Under the pieces are notes generated by a model, which worked only from the letters and a program-made list of their open reading frames with translations, was not told the origin of the DNA and searched no databases. Shown here one piece after another: positions 7,717 to 13,438 of a stretch of DNA of 16,216 bases (positions are counted from its first letter, which is position 1; the number at the start of each line of letters is the position of its first letter). Both the position numbers and the translations under genes were made by a program. The stretch is from positions 1 to 16,216 of the forward strand of contig JAJYCH010000025.1 of NCBI GenBank assembly GCA_021778575.1. Reading direction: 5' to 3'. Source of the DNA: Planctomycetota bacterium (lineage in GTDB: Bacteria > Planctomycetota > Planctomycetia > Isosphaerales > Isosphaeraceae).

Positions 7717-8751
7717 TCAGTAGTCGGTCGTGGAAAGCTGCCGGGCGGCGATGCCCAGCATCGCCACCGCGAACGCCAGAGACGACGCGATCGACAGCCC
7801 GAATCCGACCCGACCTCCCGTCACCTCTTCGTCGGGATCGGCGGCCTCGGCGAAGTGCTCGGAAGCCCGGACCGCCTGATCGAGCAGCTTCGAGAAGTCG
7901 AGCGGCTTGGGCAAGACCCAGTAAGCCGCCTGGATCGCCACCCGGGTCACCTGAGGATGCTCGGGCGAACCGTCGACGACGTCGAGCGTGTCCTTCCCGT
8001 GATTCACGGCCAGACAGATCACCCAGCAAGCCAGCGCCGTGAACAGGCTGACGGTCGTATTCCGGGTACAGGTGGCCGCCACCACCGAGGTCAGGTAAAG
8101 CCCGGCGAACTGGACCACCAGAAGCGGCCAGGCTAGCAGATAACCGGGTGCCCAGACCGTTGTCTTGATCCCCAGGGCCACCCAGTTCCCGACGATGAAG
8201 GCCCCGGTCAACAGGGTCACGAACACCAGAACACCCGTCACCTTGCCGGTCAACAAGGTCCAGCGCGGGATTGGCTTTGCCAGCAGGATCGAGGCCGCGC
8301 CCGGCTTGAGGAACTCCGGCAGAAACCCCGCCGTCGAGGCCAGCAAAAGCAGCGTCCCCGCGACGCCGGCCGCCCATCGGGCAATCACGGCTTCGAGAAA
8401 ACCGACCTCCGACTTCACGTCGCGGAAGATCGGCACCTTGACCAGGCCGAAGCCCAGGGTCATCCGCCCCAGAACCGCGCCGGCGCTTGTCAGCGGCTTC
8501 TTGTCGCGATTGACCAGCTCGATCTCGTCAGGAACCTTGACCGACATCGGCCCGTCGATCTTGATGCTCAGACAGGCAAGCACTCCCAGACCCGCCAGCC
8601 CCACGGCCAGGATCATCAAACGGCTGGCCACCGCCTGGCGAAACGTGTCGACGACCAGAGCCCGAATCGCCCCGAACACCAGGCCCAGGCCGGAGGCTCG
8701 TCGCTTCGAGGGAACGATCGGTTCGGCAGCCGTCGCAGTTTCCGGGACCAT
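7717..8751 (-). CDS. ABC-2-type transporter permease
   Basis: The 344-residue product from ATG 8751 has about six membrane segments: 44-62, 128-146, 170-190, 204-224, 235-250 and 318-338. A soluble extracytoplasmic loop of about 65 residues lies between the first two. The stretch 'LLAKPIPRWTLLTGKVTG' (156-173) is typical of ABC-2 permeases of the NatB/YhaP/gliding type. It follows the ATPase gene directly. A TTG at 8775 overlaps the ATPase stop (TTGA) and has GGGAG 7 bases upstream, giving a product eight residues longer; this coupled start is a serious alternative to the ATG at 8751. The substrate is unknown. Pairing with the ATPase as one exporter follows from the family and the overlap. 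Confidence 0.82.
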   Translation of the reverse strand: MVPETATAAEPIVPSKRRASGLGLVFGAIRALVVDTFRQAVASRLMILAVGLAGLGVLACLSIKIDGPMSVKVPDEIELVNRDKKPLTSAGAVLGRMTLGFGLVKVPIFRDVKSEVGFLEAVIARWAAGVAGTLLLLASTAGFLPEFLKPGAASILLAKPIPRWTLLTGKVTGVLVFVTLLTGAFIVGNWVALGIKTTVWAPGYLLAWPLLVVQFAGLYLTSVVAATCTRNTTVSLFTALACWVICLAVNHGKDTLDVVDGSPEHPQVTRVAIQAAYWVLPKPLDFSKLLDQAVRASEHFAEAADPDEEVTGGRVGFGLSIASSLAFAVAMLGIAARQLSTTDY

Positions 8752-8771
8752 CGGTGGTGCTTCCGTGAGGT

Positions 8772-9521
8772 TCAAGACCGCTCTCCCTGTCGACGATAAA
8801 GCGCCCGGAGCGAAGCTTCCAGCCCCCCCGGCTGACCCGCCAGCTCGGCCACCGGGCCATCGAACGAAACCTGCCCCGCCACGATCACCGTCACCCGGTC
8901 GCAAAGGCGGTCAAGGTCGGTCAAGAGGTGCGAGACGATCAGGACCGAACCACCTCGTTCGCGATGTTCCTTGACCAGCTCGACCACCAGGTCGCGACCG
9001 GGAAGGTCGAGCCCCTCGTTCGGCTCGTCAAGCACCAGCAACCGGGGATGATTCACCAGAGCCTGAGCCAGTCCGAGCCGCTGGAGCATCCCCTTGCTGA
9101 ACCGGGCGATCGGTTCTTTCTGGCGATCTTTCAACCCGACTCGCTCGATCAACGCCGGAATCCTCGACCGTCGATCGGCCTTCGCGACCCCCGCCATCAC
9201 GGCATACTCATCAAGCAGCGCCGAGGCCGTCAGATACGCCGGAAACGCCGGCCCTTCATGGACATAACCCACGCCCGCCAGGGTCGATCGATCCCAGCCC
9301 GGCCGACCGAGCCGGGTAACCTGTCCCGAGGTCGGCCGACAGAGCGACAGAGCCATCTTCAGCAAGGTCGTCTTCCCCGCCCGATTCGGCCCCGCCAGGC
9401 CGACCGACTCCCCATCGCCCACGATCAAGCTGGCCCGGTCAACAGCCCGAAGCCGCCGGAAGCCAAAAGCCCCGGCCGGGTAGTCCTTGGTGACTTCGCG
9501 AAGATCGAGAACGGCGGACAT
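8772..9521 (-). CDS. ABC transporter ATP-binding protein (ABC-2 exporter ATPase)
   Basis: The 249-residue product is a complete ABC ATPase. Visible motifs are Walker A GPNRAGKT (44-51), a Q-loop region GYVHEGPAF (85-93) with Glu rather than Gln, signature FSKGMLQR (141-148), Walker B LLVLDEP (161-167) with Glu166, D-loop GLD (170-172) and switch His198. The Y/FSKGMxQR signature and DEPxxGLD loop place it with ATPases that serve ABC-2 permeases, matching the next gene. The Walker A fourth position is Arg instead of the usual Gly; since the essential Gly-Lys-Thr is intact, activity is likely retained. The start is the ATG at 9521 with GAGG 7-8 bases upstream; a TTG one codon earlier is less likely. 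It powers export by hydrolysing ATP at the cytoplasmic face of the membrane. Confidence 0.88.
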   Translation of the reverse strand: MSAVLDLREVTKDYPAGAFGFRRLRAVDRASLIVGDGESVGLAGPNRAGKTTLLKMALSLCRPTSGQVTRLGRPGWDRSTLAGVGYVHEGPAFPAYLTASALLDEYAVMAGVAKADRRSRIPALIERVGLKDRQKEPIARFSKGMLQRLGLAQALVNHPRLLVLDEPNEGLDLPGRDLVVELVKEHRERGGSVLIVSHLLTDLDRLCDRVTVIVAGQVSFDGPVAELAGQPGGLEASLRALYRRQGERS

Positions 9522-9748
9522 CAAGACGCCTCAAGGTGCGAGATCAACGAACGGACCCGGATCAGTCAATCATTGCCACTCTAGTATATCTGACCGAGGA
9601 AAAGATGCGCGAATTGGACAAAGGCAAGCGATCCCACTGTCTCGGAAGGTTGACGCCTCCGAAATCGGGACCGGACAATCGCCTCGACCACTGAGCCAGC
9701 GATGATTCCGCGAAGTTCTGATGAAACCGGTTCGGAACTGCTCGCAAG

Positions 9749-9792
9749 CGGGTTCGAAGCCCGTAAAATGGCGAGTCTTCCCGTTGTACAAT
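9749..9792 (+). promoter_or_regulatory. Weak promoter candidate with adjacent dyad upstream of phoD
   Basis: TACAAT (9787-9792) resembles a -10 box 28 bases before the GTG start; the sequence 17 bases upstream (TAAAAT) is a poor -35. A near-palindrome CGGGTTCGAAGCCCG (9749-9763) lies just beyond it and could bind a regulator. The rest of the 299-base divergent region (9522-9820) shows no gene and no Pho-box-like direct repeat. Confidence 0.2.
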
Positions 9793-9820
9793 CCCACCCA
9801 GCCTCCGAGAGACCCGAGCC

Positions 9821-11413
9821 GTGTCCGACATCAACCCCCTTCGCGAATCCGCCGGCTCCCGGAACGAGATGAGCCGACGATTGTTCCTGGCCAGCGCAGC
9901 AGCCCTGGCAACACTCCCATGGGTCGCCGGTCGGTCCCTGGCTGCCGCCGGTCGACGGTTCTCGTTCGCGAGCGATCCGTTCACGCTCGGCGTCGCGTCG
10001 GGCGACCCCACCAGCTCGGGCGTGGTCATCTGGACCCGGCTCGCGCCGAAGCCGCTGGAGCCCGGCGGCGGATTGGCTCCCGAAGTCGTCGAGGTCGCCT
10101 GGGAGATCGCTTCCGACGACGCCATGAAGCATGTCGTTCGCCGGGGCACCACGGTCGCCACGCCGCAACTCGGCCACTCGGTTCATGTCGAGGTCGAGGG
10201 GCTCGAACCTGATCGCTGGTACTGGTATCGATTCCGCTCGGGAGACGCCCAGAGCCCGGTCGGCCGGACCCGGACCGTGCCCGATCCGTCGAGCCGGCCC
10301 GAACTGCTCCGGTTCGCCTTCGCGTCGTGCCAGAATTATGAACAAGGGTTGTTCACCGCCTACGAACACATGGCGAAGGACGAACTCGACCTGATCTTCC
10401 ACCTTGGCGACTACATCTACGAGTACGGCGGTCGCGACAACCGGGTCCGCAAGCATCTCGGCAACGAGATCGCCAGCCTCGACGACTACCGGATTCGCCA
10501 CGCCCAGTATCGATCCGACCCGCTCCTTCAGGCCGCTCACCTGCGATGCCCCTGGTTCGTGACCTGGGACGACCACGAAGTCGACAACAACTACGCCAAC
10601 AACATCTCCGAGGAAACCGGCGTCAGTTCGGACGACCTGCTCGCCCGCCGGGCCAACGGTTATCAGGCGTACTACGAGATGATGCCGCTCCGGGCCAGCT
10701 CGATCCCCCGAGGACCGAACATGCAGCTCTATCGCAAGGCCCGCTACGGCCGGCTGGCCGAACTGCTGATCCTCGACACCCGCCAGTACCGGACCGACCA
10801 GCCCAACGACGACAAGCGGTCTGATCTCAACGAGAACGCGCTCGACCCCAGGAACACGATGCTCGGAGCCGAACAGGAAGGCTGGCTCAAGGCCGCCCTC
10901 CTGGAATCGACCGGGACCTGGAACGTCCTGGCCCAGCAGGTGATGATGGGAATGGTCGACCTCTCGCCGGGCGACGACGACCGTTACTCGATGGACCAGT
11001 GGCCCGGCTACGCCCACGAGCGGATGAAGCTGGTGGAGTTCCTCGCCGAACGAAGGGTGCCCAACCCGGTCGTCTTGACCGGCGACATCCATTCGAACTG
11101 GGTGAACAACCTCCGGGTTGACGACCGGAAGCCAGAAACCCCGGTGATCGCCACCGAGTTCGTCGGAACTTCGATCTCGAGCGGAGGCAACGGCACGACC
11201 GACTCAGCCCAGCGCCTCGAAGCCCTGAAGACCGAGAACGCCGGCCTCAAGTTCTACAACAACCAGAGAGGCTACGTCCGCTGCACGGTGACGCCCAAGA
11301 CCTGGAAAAGCGACTACATCGTGGTCGAGGAAGTCACCAAGCCCGGAGCCCCGGCCGTGAACAAAGGCTCGTTCGTGGTCGAGGCCGGCAAGCCGGGGGC
11401 GGAGGTGGCGTGA
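9821..11413 (+). CDS. phoD: Alkaline phosphatase D family phosphodiesterase/phosphatase, Tat-exported
   Basis: The 530-residue product carries a Tat signal: SRRLFL (18-23) followed by a hydrophobic Ala/Leu stretch to about 41. A fibronectin-like N-terminal PhoD domain (53-155: FTLGVASGDPTSSGVVIWTR and a Y-W-Y-R-F strand) precedes the metallophosphatase domain. This contains FASC (167-170), LGDYIYE (195-201), WDDHEVDNN (249-257) and TGDIHSNW (420-427), the Cys, Asp, Tyr, Asn and His residues that bind iron and calcium in PhoD enzymes. It should release phosphate from mono- and diesters, including teichoic-acid-like or phospholipid substrates, outside the cytoplasm. The start is GTG at 9821; an ATG at 9869 would begin right at the twin-arginine motif and leaves a very short n-region. 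Length is normal for the family. The gene stands alone; the neighbours are on the other strand. Confidence 0.9.
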   Translation: MSDINPLRESAGSRNEMSRRLFLASAAALATLPWVAGRSLAAAGRRFSFASDPFTLGVASGDPTSSGVVIWTRLAPKPLEPGGGLAPEVVEVAWEIASDDAMKHVVRRGTTVATPQLGHSVHVEVEGLEPDRWYWYRFRSGDAQSPVGRTRTVPDPSSRPELLRFAFASCQNYEQGLFTAYEHMAKDELDLIFHLGDYIYEYGGRDNRVRKHLGNEIASLDDYRIRHAQYRSDPLLQAAHLRCPWFVTWDDHEVDNNYANNISEETGVSSDDLLARRANGYQAYYEMMPLRASSIPRGPNMQLYRKARYGRLAELLILDTRQYRTDQPNDDKRSDLNENALDPRNTMLGAEQEGWLKAALLESTGTWNVLAQQVMMGMVDLSPGDDDRYSMDQWPGYAHERMKLVEFLAERRVPNPVVLTGDIHSNWVNNLRVDDRKPETPVIATEFVGTSISSGGNGTTDSAQRLEALKTENAGLKFYNNQRGYVRCTVTPKTWKSDYIVVEEVTKPGAPAVNKGSFVVEAGKPGAEVA

Positions 11414-11440
11414 GGCGCAGAGTAGCATGAGGTCAAGCGT

Positions 11441-11701
11441 TCACACGATGCCGAGTAACTTGTCGTACTCGGCATGCGTCCCGATCCAGAACCAGACCAG
11501 GTCAGGGTCATCCTCGACTGCCAACGCACGATAATGGAGACCCACCCGAACCGACCAGAAGCGTCCCACTTTTTTGAGGTGGAGAGAGGGATGCCGAGAA
11601 TCCTGACGGAGCAGGGCATAGCAGGAGTCGGCCAGATTCTGGACCTCGACCGGCAGCGAGTGATAGCGCTGCCAAAATCTCGGCGTCGCGCGATGGTTCA
11701 C
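11441..11701 (-). CDS. RelE/ParE-superfamily toxin of a type II toxin-antitoxin pair
   Basis: The 86-residue product has RelE/ParE-superfamily features: R-F-W-x-x-Y-x-x-L-P near the start, an H-P-S-L-H-L-K-K-V segment (37-45), then R-F-W-S-V-R-V-G-L-H-Y-R (47-58) and W-F-W-I-G-T-H-A-E-Y-D (70-80). Members with this pattern are small mRNA interferases or gyrase inhibitors; which of these applies cannot be told here. The start is a GTG whose last two bases form part of the antitoxin stop (GTGA), a 4-base overlap typical of coupled toxin-antitoxin genes. Longer open frames through this region give an Arg-rich, non-protein-like N-terminus and are rejected. Confidence 0.8.
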   Translation of the reverse strand: MNHRATPRFWQRYHSLPVEVQNLADSCYALLRQDSRHPSLHLKKVGRFWSVRVGLHYRALAVEDDPDLVWFWIGTHAEYDKLLGIV

Positions 11702-11898
11702 AGGTCGCTGCACCGACCCTCGCGCCAATCCGCCAGGGCCTCTTCCGCCAGAGCATCCAGGCGGCCTTCGGCGACGTCTCGCTCGAACTGGCGGTCCCAG
11801 ACCGCCGCGTCGAATTCCGCGAACCAGGCACGAAGCGCGACCAGATCCTCGTCGGGGAGTTTGCCGATCGCGTCCTCGATTTCGGTGACGGTGTTCAT
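11698..11898 (-). CDS. Antitoxin partner of the RelE/ParE-type toxin
   Basis: The 66-residue protein (MNTVTEIEDAIGKLPDEDL at the start) is acidic and helical, with the pattern A-W-F-A-E-F-D-A-A-V-W-D-R-Q (24-37), then D-V-A-E-G-R-L-D-A-L-A-E-E-A-L (41-55) and a short polar tail. Small proteins with this pattern regularly precede HPSLHLK-type toxins in cyanobacteria and planctomycetes. No helix-turn-helix or ribbon-helix-helix is evident, so autoregulation by DNA binding is not clear from sequence. It is the first gene of the pair, in line with the antitoxin-first order, and its stop overlaps the toxin start. GGGA lies just upstream of the ATG. Confidence 0.78.
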   Translation of the reverse strand: MNTVTEIEDAIGKLPDEDLVALRAWFAEFDAAVWDRQFERDVAEGRLDALAEEALADWREGRCSDL

Positions 11899-11991
11899 GG
11901 TCCCAGAGTATCGCCAAAGGTGATTCGACGCAACGGACCTTACGGCCCACGATCAGGCGTGTGAGAGGCCGAGGTCAGGTATTGGCCAACC

Positions 11992-12025
11992 GCGTAGGCT
12001 GATCGAGACCCAGCGGCGGATCTCG
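11992..12025. repeat. Degenerate copy of the dispersed palindromic repeat
   Basis: The bases from 11992 align with 16151 onward: both start GCGTAGG and share TCGAG and CCCAG; by hand about 21 of 26 aligned positions agree, with three small gaps. Within it CGAGACCC (12004-12011) and GGATCTCG (12018-12025) form a stem with one mismatch and a 6-base loop. It lies in the 179-base gap between the antitoxin and Shedu genes. Confidence 0.4.
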
Positions 12026-12060
12026 GCCGTAGCAGGCTGGGTGATCGCCAGGGGTGACTC

Positions 12061-12079
12061 GAAAAGCCGAGGCTCGGCT
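12061..12079 (-). terminator. Short intrinsic terminator after the Shedu gene
   Basis: Read on the minus strand, AGCCGA and TCGGCT pair around GCC, and TTTTC follows directly. The stem begins within the stop codon of the Shedu gene. The stem is short but all GC-rich, so it is a reasonable rho-independent terminator. Confidence 0.5.
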
Positions 12080-13394
12080 ACAAGAGTAGATACCTCTTAG
12101 CAGCTTTCAAAAGCCGGTCATAAGTGACTATTTCCAAGTCAGGGAAGGCAGTCATCGCACGCCGAATTTGCTCTGGATCGAAATCTTGGGGATCACGTCC
12201 AACAATAGCTACTAGCTTTGGCTTGTAACATTTGAAGCCGTATTTTTCTTCAACATGTTTGGCGATAGTCCTATCGTCAAAATAAGCAGAGTACTCTCTC
12301 AATTGCGAAGCCACTTCAATAATGCCTGAGGCCAAGCTCAAGCGATTTTCCCGGCCGACTAATACTTTCTGTGAGGGCAATTTGTAATCGATGATGTGAC
12401 ACCAATCTGAATCAACAGGTTCCGCGATGACATCAGGGCGGAGGCTGTTGTTAGCGTCGAGGGGCAGTATAACTTGGGGGTAAACCTTCCTATAATTCAA
12501 TCCTCTGAGGAACAGAGGGTTCCTACGCAGTAACATTTCAAGATCCCGTTCTTTAGGATTTCTTTCGTTCAGAAGCGCCTCGAGCGCGAGGATATCTCTT
12601 TTGAAGCGTCGCCAATATCGAGAGGATTTTCTCCCAGGGCGAAGCAGTACCATGCGATCGCGGGGTATCGGAGTGTTGTGGAGCGAGTAAGAGTGGTATG
12701 GGATCACTTTGACACGCTCGTGTTCCAACACGATCGCAAGTTCGGTCAACAAAGAATTTGAACCAATGGATCTCAAGAATCGATTCAACGATCGAGATCG
12801 CTCTTTCTGGATCAGATTGTGAAATTCATCACTCGTTTCGTCACCGAAATCAAATTCTTCTGGCTCGTTGTAACCAAGCTCCTCAAATAACTGTTCTTCA
12901 AATTGCTCGCTCTCTTCAATGTTATTTGAAAATCCAAGAGAGTCGATTGTATTGTGATAGTCAGAACCAAAGAATCGCGGAGCGACGGTATCCAAATCGT
13001 AGTCGGTAAGATGGACGAGTTCGCTTCCTCCACCATCGGCAAAGGCAGACAGGTTGAACTCATGGATAGGCAAAACCTTCGGCCGCATCTTGATAATTTT
13101 TGTGGTCTCTGAATCCAACAAATAATTAATTTCGTCGAAGTTCTCAGGATGGGCAAGAACGACTTGGCGGTTTGAGTACCAACCATTGGCTTCCTCATAG
13201 GCATCCTTGATGTCATTGTAAATCCGTCCGTTATTTGCGCGAAAATCCCATAAGAATTCCCATTGTTTGACCAGATCGGCCACGGCCGTTCCAAAATTGC
13301 CAAAAGTAAAAGGGTGCGGGAATAACGATTCGGATGCCATTTGCACCACGGAATACTTATCTTCAACCGAAATTTTCACGATCTCATTGTTCAT
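12078..13394 (-). CDS. sduA: Shedu-type anti-phage nuclease (DUF4263) with an unrecognised N-terminal half
   Basis: The C-terminal part (about 268-435 of 438) matches the Shedu/DUF4263 nuclease pattern. It has an all-helical lead (LEALLNERNPKERDLEMLLRRNP), then LRPDVIAEPVDSDWCHIIDY with the metal-binding Asp321 and the D336-Y-K338 of a PD-(D/E)xK centre, and the Q364-L-R-E-Y368 helix with the Gln/Tyr usually found downstream. Known Shedu proteins are single-gene anti-phage systems that degrade DNA. The first 265 residues are not a domain I recognise. They include an acidic block (158-191) and the hydrophobic stretch LTELAIVLEHERVKVIPY (216-233); variable N-terminal halves are common in this family and may sense the trigger. 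Composition is much more AT-rich than both flanks (22 and 24 GC of 60 in two lines counted, against 36 of 60 in the next gene), suggesting transfer. The ATG at 13394 has only a weak GGGA upstream. Confidence 0.85.
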   Translation of the reverse strand: MNNEIVKISVEDKYSVVQMASESLFPHPFTFGNFGTAVADLVKQWEFLWDFRANNGRIYNDIKDAYEEANGWYSNRQVVLAHPENFDEINYLLDSETTKIIKMRPKVLPIHEFNLSAFADGGGSELVHLTDYDLDTVAPRFFGSDYHNTIDSLGFSNNIEESEQFEEQLFEELGYNEPEEFDFGDETSDEFHNLIQKERSRSLNRFLRSIGSNSLLTELAIVLEHERVKVIPYHSYSLHNTPIPRDRMVLLRPGRKSSRYWRRFKRDILALEALLNERNPKERDLEMLLRRNPLFLRGLNYRKVYPQVILPLDANNSLRPDVIAEPVDSDWCHIIDYKLPSQKVLVGRENRLSLASGIIEVASQLREYSAYFDDRTIAKHVEEKYGFKCYKPKLVAIVGRDPQDFDPEQIRRAMTAFPDLEIVTYDRLLKAAKRYLLL

Positions 13395-13407
13395 GCAATG
13401 ATTCCCG

Positions 13408-13438
13408 ATTATTACAGAATGGTTTCGGCTGATCTCAA
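13408..13438 (-). promoter_or_regulatory. Weak promoter candidate for the Shedu gene
   Basis: On the minus strand TTGAGA (13433-13438) and AATAAT (13408-13413) each match five of six consensus bases, but the spacer is 19 bases, at the long limit. Transcription would start about 7 bases before the ATG, giving a nearly leaderless message. It overlaps the stop codon of the DUF1553 gene. Confidence 0.2.

Noticed and set aside
6863..8377. 504-codon open frame on the minus strand
   Set aside because: Covers the TPR lipoprotein gene in antisense and part of the permease out of frame; low-complexity Gly/Arg translation.
9748..9764. T-arm-like sequence (GCGGG-TTCGAAG-CCCGT)
   Set aside because: No acceptor, D or anticodon arm can be built around it, so it is not a tRNA; a tRNA remnant from an integration event cannot be shown.
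9570..9797. 75-codon open frame on the minus strand in the divergent region
   Set aside because: No ribosome binding site, protein-like pattern or family match; overlaps the likely promoter region of phoD.
11702..11950. N-terminal extension of the toxin frame to 11950
   Set aside because: The extension is Arg/Gly-rich and runs through the antitoxin gene in another frame; the GTG at 11701, coupled to the antitoxin stop, gives a normal RelE/ParE length.
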